A model generated the notes under the pieces. It had not been told where the DNA came from. It did not search any database and worked only from the letters and a program-made list of their open reading frames with translations. The translations under genes and the position numbers were made by a program. Positions 15,214-23,688 of a DNA stretch of 29,038 nucleotides are shown in pieces. Numbering within the stretch: position 1 is the first letter of the stretch; each line of letters starts with the position of its first letter. The DNA is from Clostridiaceae bacterium (GTDB lineage: Bacteria; Bacillota; Clostridia; Acetivibrionales; DUMC01), in NCBI GenBank assembly GCA_012512865.1, contig JAAZDH010000195.1, forward strand, positions 1 through 29,038, written 5' to 3'.

Positions 15214-15753
15214 ATGAAGATAGGGGATAAAATTAAGCGGTTGAGGTTAAAGAACGGGTTGACCCAGGAAGAACTGGCAAGCAGGTGTGAGCTCACAAAA
15301 GGGTTTATTTCACAAGTGGAAAGAGACCTTACTTCTCCTTCCATTGCCACGCTGATTGATATGCTGGATTGTCTCGGCACCAATTTAAAGGATTTTTTCA
15401 GCGATGCGGTGGATGAAAAGATCGTATTTAAGAAGGAAGATATTTTTGAAAAACAGGACGATGAGCAAAAATACCTTATAAAGTGGCTTGTTCCCAATGC
15501 CCAGAAAAATACCATGGAACCGATTCTAATATGTTTAGAATCCGGCAGCAGCTTTGCGGAGCATAATCCCCATGACGGGGAAGAATTCGGTTATGTCCTG
15601 TCGGGAAGCATTAATATATACCTGGGCGGGCGCAAGTACAAGGCAAGGAAGGGAGAAAGCTTTTATTTCAAGCCTTCTGCAGTCCACAGCATAGCCAACC
15701 CGGGGAAAAGCAAGGCAACCGTATTATGGGTTTCATGCCCGCCAAGTTTTTAA
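15214..15753 (+). CDS. XRE-family regulator with C-terminal cupin domain
   Basis: This 179-residue protein has a lambda-repressor-like helix-turn-helix at residues 6-60 (IKRLRLKNGLTQEELA, then FISQVERD) and a cupin sensor domain at about 105-175 (HDGEEFGYVLSG with H120, E123 and E124; FKPSAVHSIANPG with H158). The start at ATG 15214 is chosen because GGGAG lies about 8 bases before it and the helix-turn-helix begins at once; the frame is open from TTG 15184. This architecture, directly upstream of potABCD, is recurrent in Firmicutes and resembles the PuuR-type polyamine regulators, so it probably controls polyamine import in response to polyamine or a related ligand. That is inferred from context. 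Confidence 0.9.
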   Translation: MKIGDKIKRLRLKNGLTQEELASRCELTKGFISQVERDLTSPSIATLIDMLDCLGTNLKDFFSDAVDEKIVFKKEDIFEKQDDEQKYLIKWLVPNAQKNTMEPILICLESGSSFAEHNPHDGEEFGYVLSGSINIYLGGRKYKARKGESFYFKPSAVHSIANPGKSKATVLWVSCPPSF

Positions 15754-15876
15754 ACCGGTTGCCAAGGAGCAGGCTGCTGCTGCGAACGGAAGCCGGAAAT
15801 GAAGATAATATTAATGAAATAACCTTGTTTGGCAATGAAGGATTATAAGACCTCTGCAGGGTTCTCTAATAAGGCA

Positions 15877-15925
15877 GGTTTGCCGACCGGTTTGCCGGTT
15901 AAGCAAAGTGTAAACTTGGTATATT
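15877..15925 (+). promoter_or_regulatory. Candidate promoter/operator of the pot operon
   Basis: TGGTATATT (15917-15925) gives an extended -10 element (TGn before TATATT), about 30 bases upstream of potA. No good -35 lies 16-18 bases before it. GGTTTGCCG occurs twice with a 12-base period (15877-15885 and 15889-15897), where a regulator could bind. The remainder of the 202-base gap after the regulator gene is featureless. Confidence 0.35.
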
Positions 15926-15955
15926 TTATTTCAGGCATAAAGGAGGGGCGCGTGA

Positions 15956-17008
15956 ATGGAAGAACCAATTATCAGGCTTGAGAATATTTCAAAGGACTAT
16001 AACGGGACGGAAGCACTCAGGTCTGTTAATTTATATATAAGAAAAAATGAATTTCTTACGCTGCTGGGTCCAAGCGGGTGTGGCAAGACTACCACTCTTC
16101 GCATTATAGGTGGATTCGAACAGCCCTCGGATGGCAAGGTGTATTTTAAAGGGAAGGATATAACGGATTTGCCGCCTTACAAGAGGAACTTGAATACCGT
16201 ATTTCAAAAATATGCCTTGTTTCCGAATATGAACGTGGAAAACAATATTGCTTTCGGGCTTCAAATAAAAAAGATGGATAAAAAGGTAATCAAGAAAAAA
16301 GTTGTAGAGATGCTGGAACTGGTGAACCTGAAGGGTTATGAAAAAAGGACAGTTGACTCCTTAAGCGGCGGACAGCAGCAGAGAGTAGCCATTGCAAGAG
16401 CCCTGGTGAACGAACCTGAAGTTTTGCTTCTTGACGAGCCACTTGGAGCCCTGGATTTGAAACTAAGGAAAGATATGCAGGTGGAGCTTAAAAAAATCCA
16501 GCAAATGCTCGGTATAACCTTTGTTTACGTGACCCACGACCAGGAAGAAGCTCTAAGCATGTCGGATACCATTGTTGTGATGAAAGATGGGGCAATACAG
16601 CAAATAGGCACGCCTGAAATGATCTATAACGAGCCCAAAAACGCTTTTGTAGCAGATTTTATCGGTGAAAGCAATATAATCCTGGGAAGAATGGTAAGGG
16701 ATAGATTGGTAAATTTTGCCGAGAGAGACTTTGAATGTGTTGACACGGGCTTTGAGCCAAATGAAGATGTGGATGTTGTAATAAGACCCGAGGATGTAAA
16801 GATTGTTAAAAGTGAAGATGGAATGCTGGAGGGAGAGGTTGAATCGGTTACCTTCAAGGGAGTACATTATGAAATGATGGTTAGAAGCAAGGGATTCAGG
16901 TGGATGGTCCAAAGTACGTTGATGGAACCCGTTGGCGCAAAAGTGGGGATGAAAATCCTGCCGAATGACATACACATAATGAAGAGGGAAAAGGTGGTGT
17001 TGGGATAG
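15956..17008 (+). CDS. potA: Spermidine/putrescine ABC transporter ATP-binding protein
   Basis: This 350-residue ATPase energises polyamine import at the inner face of the membrane. It shows Walker A GPSGCGKTT (38-46), Q-loop VFQKYALFP (82-90), ABC signature LSGGQQQRV (136-144), Walker B LLLDEP (157-162) and the switch histidine H194 in VTHDQEEA. The C-terminal 110 residues form the TOBE-type domain of the PotA/MalK group (VVIRPEDVKIV). GGAGGGG precedes the ATG. Its stop is one base from the potB start, indicating coupled translation in a potABCD operon. Confidence 0.93.
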   Translation: MEEPIIRLENISKDYNGTEALRSVNLYIRKNEFLTLLGPSGCGKTTTLRIIGGFEQPSDGKVYFKGKDITDLPPYKRNLNTVFQKYALFPNMNVENNIAFGLQIKKMDKKVIKKKVVEMLELVNLKGYEKRTVDSLSGGQQQRVAIARALVNEPEVLLLDEPLGALDLKLRKDMQVELKKIQQMLGITFVYVTHDQEEALSMSDTIVVMKDGAIQQIGTPEMIYNEPKNAFVADFIGESNIILGRMVRDRLVNFAERDFECVDTGFEPNEDVDVVIRPEDVKIVKSEDGMLEGEVESVTFKGVHYEMMVRSKGFRWMVQSTLMEPVGAKVGMKILPNDIHIMKREKVVLG

Positions 17009-17009
17009 G

Positions 17010-17837
17010 ATGAAAAGAAACTGGTATGCTTACCCCTATGTTTTGTGGATGTTGATCTTTATCGTAGCACCCCTTTTTCTTATTATATATTACACTTTTA
17101 CGAAAACCACGGATGAAGGCATCAAATTCACCCTGGAAAACATGGTGAGACTTTGTGATCCCATATACTTGAGAGTCTTCCTCCGCTCGGTCTGGCTTGC
17201 ACTTGCAAGCACTGTATTATGCCTTCTAATCGGTTATCCTGTTGCCCTAATACTTGCAAGCAGGGAATACAGGAAGAAAAAAGTCCTGACGCTGCTTTTT
17301 GTTATTCCAATGTGGATAAATTTCCTTGTAAGGACTTACGCCTGGATGACCTTGTTGGAAAAGAACAGCGTGATTAATACCGTGTTGAATTTCCTTGGAC
17401 TGCCGCCCATTAACATACTTTATACCGACCAGGCGGTAATACTGGGCATGGTTTACAACTTTTTGCCTTTCATGGTCCTGCCGATTTACTCGGTACTGGT
17501 TAAACTGGACAGAAGCATTATAGAAGCAGCCGAAGACCTGGGGGCAAATTATCTTACGGTATTGAAGAGAATAATTATTCCCTTGAGCCTGCCGGGTGTA
17601 ATGTCGGGAATTACGATGGTTTTCATGCCTGCCATAACAACTTTTGTTATTTCAAGGCTCCTTGGAGGAGGGCATTACACGCTGATAGGGAACCTTATTG
17701 AGCAGCAGTTTATTTTTACGGGGGATTGGAACTTCGGTTCCGCATTGTCTTTCGTGTTAATGATACTCATATTGCTCAGCATGCTGGTTATGTGCAAATA
17801 TGACAAGGATCATGAAGGGAGTGGGGCTATATGGTAA
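17010..17837 (+). CDS. potB: Spermidine/putrescine ABC transporter permease PotB
   Basis: This 275-residue protein has six predicted membrane segments and the permease EAA loop (EAAEDLGANYLTVLKRI, from residue 172) that docks on the ATPase. The family's PLFLIIYYTF lies in the first membrane segment. It starts one base after potA and its last seven bases overlap the start of potC (ATGGTAA), so the two permeases are probably made in equal amounts. Together they form the channel through which polyamine delivered by PotD passes. Confidence 0.92.
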   Translation: MKRNWYAYPYVLWMLIFIVAPLFLIIYYTFTKTTDEGIKFTLENMVRLCDPIYLRVFLRSVWLALASTVLCLLIGYPVALILASREYRKKKVLTLLFVIPMWINFLVRTYAWMTLLEKNSVINTVLNFLGLPPINILYTDQAVILGMVYNFLPFMVLPIYSVLVKLDRSIIEAAEDLGANYLTVLKRIIIPLSLPGVMSGITMVFMPAITTFVISRLLGGGHYTLIGNLIEQQFIFTGDWNFGSALSFVLMILILLSMLVMCKYDKDHEGSGAIW

Positions 17838-18685
17838 ACAGGATATTTAAAAAAGCATATCTTTACCTGGTGTTCATATTTTTATATGCTCCGATAGCCG
17901 TACTTGTCATATACTCCTTCAATGATTCCAAGTCAAGGGGGCATTGGGGAGGGTTCAGCCTCAAATGGTATGCGGAGCTTTTTAAAGACAGGGAGATTGC
18001 CCAGGCTGTATACAACACTGTTCTAATAGCCATAATATCTTCAGTGGCGGCAACTATTGCAGGGACAGCTGCGGCAATTGGAATACAGAACATGAAGAAA
18101 ATTAAAAAAGCCATAATACTTAATCTCAGTTACTTGCCGGTTTTAAACCCGGACATTGTAACCGGGGTTTCGCTGATGATATTGTTTATTTTTATGAAAA
18201 CTTATACGGGGGTAGGCCTTGGCTTCATAACCATGTTGCTGGCCCATATCACCTTTAACATACCTTACGTGATCCTGTCGGTTTTGCCAAAGCTAAAACA
18301 ACTGGACAGGAACTTGTACGAAGCGGCCCTGGACTTGGGGGCCAAGCCGGGATATGCCTTGAGAAGGATTATTATTCCCGAGATAATGCCTGGAATTGTT
18401 ACAGGCTTCCTGCTGGCCTTTACCCTTTCGATAGACGATTTTGTAATAAGCTTTTTTACAACGGGCTCTGGGGTATCAAATCTTTCTATACACATTTATT
18501 CTAGGGCAAGAAGGGGGATAAACCCGAAGATAAATGCAGTATCAACGATAATGTTTATGCTGGTGCTCATTTTGCTTATTATTGTCAACTTGCGAATATC
18601 GAAGGATGAGAATAATAATCATAAGAAAAATAATAATCATAGGAATTCCAGCTTAAGGAAGCAAATTCTTAAAAATATTAATTAA
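17831..18685 (+). CDS. potC: Spermidine/putrescine ABC transporter permease PotC
   Basis: This 284-residue second permease has six membrane segments and the EAA loop EAALDLGAKPGYALRRI (from residue 164). PIAVLVIYSFNDS near the start and SIDDFVISFFT near 200-210 are characteristic of PotC. After the last membrane segment it ends in a basic, Asn/His-rich tail (257-284, ENNNHKKNNNHRNSSLRK) not usual for the family, encoded by AATAATAATCATAAG-type repeats that run on as A-rich sequence beyond the stop. The tail looks like a repeat expansion at the gene end and should face the cytoplasm. The first 257 residues are ordinary. Confidence 0.92.
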   Translation: MVNRIFKKAYLYLVFIFLYAPIAVLVIYSFNDSKSRGHWGGFSLKWYAELFKDREIAQAVYNTVLIAIISSVAATIAGTAAAIGIQNMKKIKKAIILNLSYLPVLNPDIVTGVSLMILFIFMKTYTGVGLGFITMLLAHITFNIPYVILSVLPKLKQLDRNLYEAALDLGAKPGYALRRIIIPEIMPGIVTGFLLAFTLSIDDFVISFFTTGSGVSNLSIHIYSRARRGINPKINAVSTIMFMLVLILLIIVNLRISKDENNNHKKNNNHRNSSLRKQILKNIN

Positions 18686-18889
18686 AGCAAACTTGAGCAA
18701 GCAGAAGTAAATCAAAACAGGCTAAAATACAGGCTAAAATAAATAAAGCAAAATAAGAAAAACTATTGTAAAAAATAGATAGAATAAAGAATATAATAAA
18801 GAATATTAAGAATATTAAGATAAATTAAAGCAAATTAAAAATAAAGCAAATTAAGATAAATTAAGAAAATTAGGAAAGGGGATAGTTAA
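18686..18889 (+). repeat. A-rich degenerate repeats in the potC-potD gap
   Basis: The 204 bases between potC and potD consist largely of short, imperfect A-rich repeats: CAGGCTAAAATA twice near 18720-18740, AAGAATAT/AAGAATATTAAG near 18785-18820, and AAAGCAAATTAA twice near 18825-18855. C and G are scarce. No hairpin is visible. It may serve as a long unstructured leader allowing high potD expression from the operon transcript, a guess based on the usual excess of binding protein. Confidence 0.55.
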
Positions 18890-19981
18890 ATGGAGAAAAT
18901 TAATAAATTGGTTAATAAGCCTTTATTCATGTTGCTTGCAAGAAGTTTTGCCCTGGTTCTTGCTTTAACCCTGATCATGGGATTATTAGCAGGATGCGAC
19001 ACAGGAGGAGGCGGTGGAAAGAAAACATTGAAGGTATATAATTGGGGAGATTATATTGACGAAAGTGTAATTGATTCATTTGAAAAAGAATATGGTATCA
19101 AGGTGATTTATGACACTTTTGCCACCAACGAAGATATGTATGTAAAGATAAAGAGCGGCGGAAGCGACTATGATGTTGCTTTTCCTTCCGATTACATGAT
19201 TGAACGGATGATTGAAGAAAATATGCTGGAAAAAATCAACTTAAATAATGTCCCCAATTTTAAATATATAGATGACAAGTTTAAAAACCTTGCATATGAT
19301 CCGAAAAACGAGTATTCGGTCCCGTATATGTGGGGAACGGTGGGAATTATCTACAACAAAACAATGGTCGATGAACCGGTGGACAGCTGGAATATCCTGT
19401 GGGATGAAAAGTATGCAAAGCAGATATTCATGCTTGACAGCAGCAGGGATTCGATAGGGATAACGCTGAAAAAACTGGGTTATTCACTTAACTCTAGGAA
19501 CGAAAAGGAACTGGAGGAAGTCAAGAATGAATTGATTAAGCAAAAACCCCTGGTGTTGTCCTACATGGGCGATGACATAAAGGATGCCATGATAGCAGGC
19601 CAGGCGGCATTGGCGGTAGTATGGTCGGGAGATGCCGTTTTCATGAAATGGGAAAACCCTTACCTTGAATATGTAATCCCGAAGGAAGGGAGCAATTTGT
19701 GGTTTGATGCCATGGTTATTCTAAAAGGGAGCAAGAACAAGGAAGAAGCAGAGTTGTTTATTAATTACATGTGTGAACCGGAAATTGCCCTGAAGAACAC
19801 GTTATACATCGGTTATTCCACGCCTAATACCGAGGCAAAGAAAATGCTCGATGAAGAAATTCTTAATGATGAGACGGCATACCCGCCCGAAGAGAAGCTG
19901 AAGAATTGCGAAGTCTTTGAATCGGTGCAGGATGTAATTAAAACATATGACAGGATATGGACTGAAATAAAGGCGAATTAA
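18890..19981 (+). CDS. potD: Spermidine/putrescine-binding lipoprotein PotD
   Basis: This 363-residue protein starts with a basic segment and a hydrophobic signal ending in lipobox LLAGC, with Cys36 as the lipidated residue, so it is tethered outside the membrane. The mature part begins LKVYNWGDYID, the hallmark of PotD/PotF-type binding proteins, and continues with SDYDVAFPSDYM, VPYMWGTVGIIYNK and LAVVWSGDA, all ligand-pocket segments of the family. AAAGGGG lies upstream of the ATG. As the last gene of the operon it captures polyamine and hands it to PotBC. Spermidine versus putrescine preference cannot be read from the sequence. Confidence 0.93.
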   Translation: MEKINKLVNKPLFMLLARSFALVLALTLIMGLLAGCDTGGGGGKKTLKVYNWGDYIDESVIDSFEKEYGIKVIYDTFATNEDMYVKIKSGGSDYDVAFPSDYMIERMIEENMLEKINLNNVPNFKYIDDKFKNLAYDPKNEYSVPYMWGTVGIIYNKTMVDEPVDSWNILWDEKYAKQIFMLDSSRDSIGITLKKLGYSLNSRNEKELEEVKNELIKQKPLVLSYMGDDIKDAMIAGQAALAVVWSGDAVFMKWENPYLEYVIPKEGSNLWFDAMVILKGSKNKEEAELFINYMCEPEIALKNTLYIGYSTPNTEAKKMLDEEILNDETAYPPEEKLKNCEVFESVQDVIKTYDRIWTEIKAN

Positions 19982-20020
19982 GAAAGCAGCAAGCCTTGGA
20001 AAAAAGAACTATTTTGAGAG

Positions 20021-20309
20021 CTACTTAATATAGCTATTTAATTGCTCATATAAGTTTTCTCGTGTTCCCGCGAGAAGAACAACAATCTTTTTTCCATTAG
20101 TTTCACTAATAGTATAAGCAATTTCATAATTAACACCTTTATATTTAACGTCAAAACCATGGATGCCGGCCAAATCCCCCCGATTTGGCCGGCCGACATA
20201 AGGATTTTTTCTTAATTCAAGAAAGGCGGCTTTATAAGTTACTTTTAAGGGCCTTTCTTTTATTTTTAAAGTAGTATTCAGCTTGAGGACTAAATAAAAT
20301 CTCATACAT
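20021..20309 (-). pseudogene. RelE/ParE-type toxin with a frameshift
   Basis: The C-terminal two thirds (YKAAFLELRKNPYVGRPNRG, then DLAGIHGFDVKYKGVNYEIA) are a clear RelE/ParE toxin, an mRNA-cleaving or gyrase-targeting fold. The correct N-terminus, MYEILFSPQAEYYFKN, is in another frame and starts at ATG 20309, 9 bases after the GGAGG near the end of the antitoxin gene. That frame stops about 25 codons in. The frame must change in the A-rich run near 20256-20267. A two-base loss would restore the family's FKxLKxxxLK; a one-base gain also fits. The ATG at 20305 gives an unrelated N-terminus (MRFYLVLKLN) and is probably not used. The toxin is likely inactive while the antitoxin remains intact. 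Confidence 0.8.
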
Positions 20310-20313
20310 GGTT

Positions 20314-20652
20314 TTAGTCCTCCGGGCCAAATACATCGTCAAAATCAGCTGCAGGTTTTTTGCCGGCTGCAATAGCCTCCGCTTCTTCTAACATGCCGGC
20401 AACAGCTTTTTTAATATTTTTACTTTGTATTTCAAATTGCCTTACCAATTCATCGCCGGAATATCCTTGAGAAACGAGATCCTTTAGAATTTCAACTGAG
20501 AATTCGCTGGGTTCCAGGTTAATTGGTTTAATAATCATCTTTCCATCTTCAAGTATGCATTCGACCTCGTTACCCAGGTTAAGGCGTTTATAGAATTGTA
20601 AGGGTATCGTAATTTGGCGTTTCTTTGAAACGCTGATTATTTTGCGGTCCAT
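20314..20652 (-). CDS. AbrB/SpoVT-type antitoxin
   Basis: This 112-residue protein begins with a swapped-hairpin AbrB DNA-binding domain (ISVSKKRQITIPLQFYKRLN, residues about 5-24, then ECILEDGKMIIKP) and ends with an acidic helical tail that would wrap the toxin. The start at ATG 20652 follows GGAG by 9 bases; the frame is open to 20718 without a better site. Its stop is four bases from the toxin ATG at 20309, the usual antitoxin-first arrangement with coupled translation. It should bind its own promoter, where a palindrome is present upstream. Confidence 0.88.
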   Translation of the reverse strand: MDRKIISVSKKRQITIPLQFYKRLNLGNEVECILEDGKMIIKPINLEPSEFSVEILKDLVSQGYSGDELVRQFEIQSKNIKKAVAGMLEEAEAIAAGKKPAADFDDVFGPED

Positions 20653-20682
20653 GATATCACGCTCCATAATGCTTTTTAGACA

Positions 20683-20695
20683 TAGCTTAAAGCTA
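20683..20695 (-). promoter_or_regulatory. Palindrome upstream of the antitoxin gene
   Basis: TAGCTTAAAGCTA is a perfect inverted repeat about a central A, about 30 bases before the antitoxin start. AbrB-type antitoxins repress through such sites, so it is a candidate operator. I could not pick a convincing -10/-35 pair around it. Apart from this and the two following entries, the 379 bases between 20653 and 21031 hold nothing recognisable. Confidence 0.4.
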
Positions 20696-20813
20696 CTTTG
20701 TGGAATATTCTTAAACATAATTGTGTAACATATAACGAGTAATAAGTATTTAAGTTTAACATATAAATAATGTAAGCAAAAACATATTACTTTGTATCTT
20801 TACATTAATTATA

Positions 20814-20837
20814 ACAAAGAAACAAAGAAACAAAGAA
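20814..20837 (+). repeat. Three tandem copies of ACAAAGAA
   Basis: An 8-base unit, ACAAAGAA, is repeated three times without change in the gap between the antitoxin and nitrilase genes. It is a simple repeat of the slippage-prone kind. No role is evident. Confidence 0.8.
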
Positions 20838-20917
20838 AACGCAATGCATTTTAGCTCTTCTAAATGGTTCATCCAAATAGGGCAAATTAACTAGCTATGC
20901 TTAACCAAGGCAAAATC

Positions 20918-20946
20918 TATACATGTTGGAAATTGTTTGATATAAT
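20918..20946 (+). promoter_or_regulatory. Probable promoter of the nitrilase-superfamily gene
   Basis: TATAAT (20941-20946) is preceded by TGA, giving an extended -10. TATACA (20918-20923), four of six matches to the -35, stands 17 bases before it. The position suits a transcript covering the gene that starts near 21032. Confidence 0.6.
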
Positions 20947-21031
20947 GCAAGCAGAATGTAAGCTGTAAATTTGGTAGACAATGGTGCCAACAGTGCATGG
21001 ATTAAATTGGGAGAAGCGAGGTAGGGAACTT

Positions 21032-22111
21032 GTGAAAAAACAGCTTTGTGCAGTACAAATGCATTGGAAGGTTTCCGATTACCGGGCTCCAGTGGCTTTC
21101 GAGAATAAAATCAATTCCATCATGAAAAAAATCCGGGAGAAAACCGGGCCGGATGTTATTTCCCTGGTTGTTTTCCCGGAAGATGTGGGAACCCCCCTTG
21201 TTTTTCTTAATTCATATGAAAAGGTCAAAAATGCGAGCACCATTGAACAAGCCGTGAAAATACTTATCCGGATGAATTTGCCCAAGGTACTCTTTTACCG
21301 GGCGCGTTTCGGGGTGGGATGGATTAGGGCATTGGCCCTTGCCAAGTCCAGGGAGATGGCCAGGGTTTATTTTGACGTGTTTTCCAGGATGGCGAAGCAC
21401 TATGGCGTATATATTATAGCCGGATCCATATTGCTTCCCGGATTCCAGTGGGAACGCGACCCGGGAAAAACAAGGTATTCCATTTCTGACGGAAATGTAT
21501 ATAATATCGCGTTTTTGTTTGACTATGAAGGGAAACTGGCAGGGGTGCAGAAAAAGACCCACCTTGTTCCCGGCCTTGAAGACAAGGATGGTTTTGACTT
21601 ATGCCCGGGGGTCATTGATGAGCTGGAAGTTTTTGATACACCCTTTGGAAAAATTGGGATTGCCATATGCCTTGATTGTTTCAAGGAACCGGTTATTGAA
21701 TCACTTGCAAGCAAGGGGGCGGATATCCTGGTCCAGCCTTCGGCAAATAGCAAGGTTTGGGATAAAGCTGAACAGGAAGGCTGGATGGAGGGATGCTTCA
21801 AGGCAATGAAAACGGAAAAAAGGTTCAAGTATGGCATAAATCCCATGATGACAGGATGCCTGTTTGACCTGTGTTTTGAAGGCCAGTCTTCAATATTGTC
21901 AAACGTTGACCTTGCCGGTGATAATAACGGCAACGATAATGAAAAGTCGATGAAAAACAGGATGAAGAATAACTTGGCGGGCAAGCCGGAGAGCAAGCTT
22001 CCAAGAGGTAGTATAATGCTTGGATATAAGGATTTGGACAAGGTTGAGAGCTTTGTGAGGATGGCTGAAACAAGTTCCGGGGAGGAGGTACTGTTCTTTG
22101 AAATTCCATGA
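21032..22111 (+). CDS. Carbon-nitrogen hydrolase of the nitrilase superfamily
   Basis: This 359-residue protein carries the superfamily's Glu-Lys-Cys triad: E50 in VVFPEDVG, K175 in QKKTHLVPG and C213 in IAICLDCF. It should hydrolyse an amide, carbamoyl or nitrile bond in a cytoplasmic substrate. The GTG at 21032 is preferred because GAGGTAGGG stands about 10 bases upstream and KQLCAVQMHW forms the first strand; an in-frame ATG at 20981 lacks a good site. It is longer than typical N-carbamoylputrescine amidases (about 290-300). The extra length comes from about 40 residues between E50 and the next core strand and an Asn-rich insertion (296-314, DNNGNDNEKSMKNRMKN). Proximity to potABCD makes a polyamine-related substrate possible but unproven. 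Confidence 0.85.
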   Translation: MKKQLCAVQMHWKVSDYRAPVAFENKINSIMKKIREKTGPDVISLVVFPEDVGTPLVFLNSYEKVKNASTIEQAVKILIRMNLPKVLFYRARFGVGWIRALALAKSREMARVYFDVFSRMAKHYGVYIIAGSILLPGFQWERDPGKTRYSISDGNVYNIAFLFDYEGKLAGVQKKTHLVPGLEDKDGFDLCPGVIDELEVFDTPFGKIGIAICLDCFKEPVIESLASKGADILVQPSANSKVWDKAEQEGWMEGCFKAMKTEKRFKYGINPMMTGCLFDLCFEGQSSILSNVDLAGDNNGNDNEKSMKNRMKNNLAGKPESKLPRGSIMLGYKDLDKVESFVRMAETSSGEEVLFFEIP

Positions 22112-22123
22112 ACACCTATAGTG

Positions 22124-23500
22124 TCAACCGGTAAAATCCCCCCGTTCAGTAAGCTCGGAAATAATTTTATCAAACATCTCCTTGTCAATTTTAAACTTCG
22201 TCCTGTAGATGATATACCCCGCCACGATAATCAGGAGCGGCAATATCAGCATCGCAAGTTTTAAGATTAGCAGCCCTGTTTCTGTTACATCACCAGGAGT
22301 TGCAGCGGAATTAATACCTGAAATTATAAGTGTTATCCCTATTATGGTGTTTGCCAGTGCCCCCCCGATTTTGTTGATAAACGGCTGGATTGAAAAGGTA
22401 ATGCTTTCGTTGCGCCGGCCCAGTTTCCACTGGCCGTATTCCACGGTATCGGTAAGAAACATCATCATCAGGATACCTATAAAAGCCTGGCCGACAAAAA
22501 TCAGCATACCTGCGATTCCAATAAAAACTATTTTCATTGGAGAGAAGAAAAACAATAGGTAACCCGCTACAACAAGCACGGTTGAAAAGGTGTACAAGTT
22601 CTTGCGGCTGTACTTTTTCGCAAAATAAGGAAAGAATGACAGGGTAAGAAGCTGGGATACGCCTAGTATTGCTGCAAAAATCATGTACATGTTTTCATCC
22701 TTGTATGCATACTTGAAATAATAGACACCGAAACTTGCAGTGGTCGTGTATCCTATCATGAAAAGGGCCATGGAAATAGCCGTGAATAATAGCTGGTCAT
22801 TTTTGAAGATTACCCTGAACATTTCCTTTAAAGATGTGGGTTTGCTTTTTGCATGGACGGAGTATTGCTCGTTAACCCCAAACACGGTAAAGCACAGGAA
22901 TATGCACGTGATTGCAGCAATAGCCACCGAACAGACAAACCATGCCCTTGTACTACTGCCCAGGGCATTTGCCAGGGCACTTGTTGCCGGGGGAATGCCT
23001 ATTACGCCTATATACATGCCTGCCTCGGCGCAGATTTTTGCAAAAGAACCTATCTTTTCACGTTCCGCCTGGTCAATGGTAAGGGACGGAAGCATGGACC
23101 AGAAGGCGATATCGTTTATGCCATATGCCAGGTCCCATGCAAGATAAATAATAATATAATAAATAACATATTCCATGCCCTTGCCCGGGAATCCAAAATC
23201 AGTAAACAGCAGGATTGTAAAAATGCCGCCAATTATACCGCCAATGACTATCCATGGTTTGAACTTTCCAAAACGCGTTTTCGTATTATCAACCAGGATA
23301 CCCACAAATGGATCATTCAAAGCATCGAATATTCTCAGGAATGTAAGCGCTCCTGTCATGTACCACATGGTGGAATCAGGTAAATCCAGGATTTCAGTGA
23401 GATACACCATGAGGTACAGGCTGACCATGATAAACAGCATGTCCCTTCCCACGGTGCCCAAGCCGAAGTAATAGCGGTTCAGTTTTGCAGTTTTCTCCAT
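22124..23500 (-). CDS. GPH-family sugar:cation symporter (MelB/major facilitator type)
   Basis: This 458-residue integral membrane protein has about 12 hydrophobic segments and the glycoside-pentoside-hexuronide symporter pattern: YLTEILDL and RIFDALNDPFVGILVDNT near the N-terminus, then KTRFGKFKPWI in the loop after the second segment. It would import a glycoside, pentose or hexuronate with sodium or protons. The ribosome binding site (GTGGGTG) is weak. The gene faces the nitrilase gene with only 12 bases between stops and no terminator hairpin. A KdgK-like kinase gene lies upstream on the same strand beyond a 358-base repeat-containing gap, suggesting uptake of a uronate-derived sugar, though co-transcription is uncertain. 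Confidence 0.9.
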   Translation of the reverse strand: MEKTAKLNRYYFGLGTVGRDMLFIMVSLYLMVYLTEILDLPDSTMWYMTGALTFLRIFDALNDPFVGILVDNTKTRFGKFKPWIVIGGIIGGIFTILLFTDFGFPGKGMEYVIYYIIIYLAWDLAYGINDIAFWSMLPSLTIDQAEREKIGSFAKICAEAGMYIGVIGIPPATSALANALGSSTRAWFVCSVAIAAITCIFLCFTVFGVNEQYSVHAKSKPTSLKEMFRVIFKNDQLLFTAISMALFMIGYTTTASFGVYYFKYAYKDENMYMIFAAILGVSQLLTLSFFPYFAKKYSRKNLYTFSTVLVVAGYLLFFFSPMKIVFIGIAGMLIFVGQAFIGILMMMFLTDTVEYGQWKLGRRNESITFSIQPFINKIGGALANTIIGITLIISGINSAATPGDVTETGLLILKLAMLILPLLIIVAGYIIYRTKFKIDKEMFDKIISELTERGDFTG

Positions 23501-23688
23501 TTAACAACACCCACTTGCATTTAACACTTTCGTTTTATTTAAAATGCATCGAGCGAAACCCAGGTCCTCAGCAATAATAATATAAGGGCAGCAGATGCAA
23601 AAGGCAGCAATTGTTAAAACTACGAGTGCAAGAAAAATGAACAAAATCCAGTGATTATATGGATATTATATTAGTGAACCGGTGCAAA

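Noticed and set aside
20021..20305. Taking the toxin as an intact 94-residue protein from ATG 20305
   Set aside because: Its N-terminus does not fit RelE/ParE, whereas the family N-terminus is present in another frame at the ribosome binding site.
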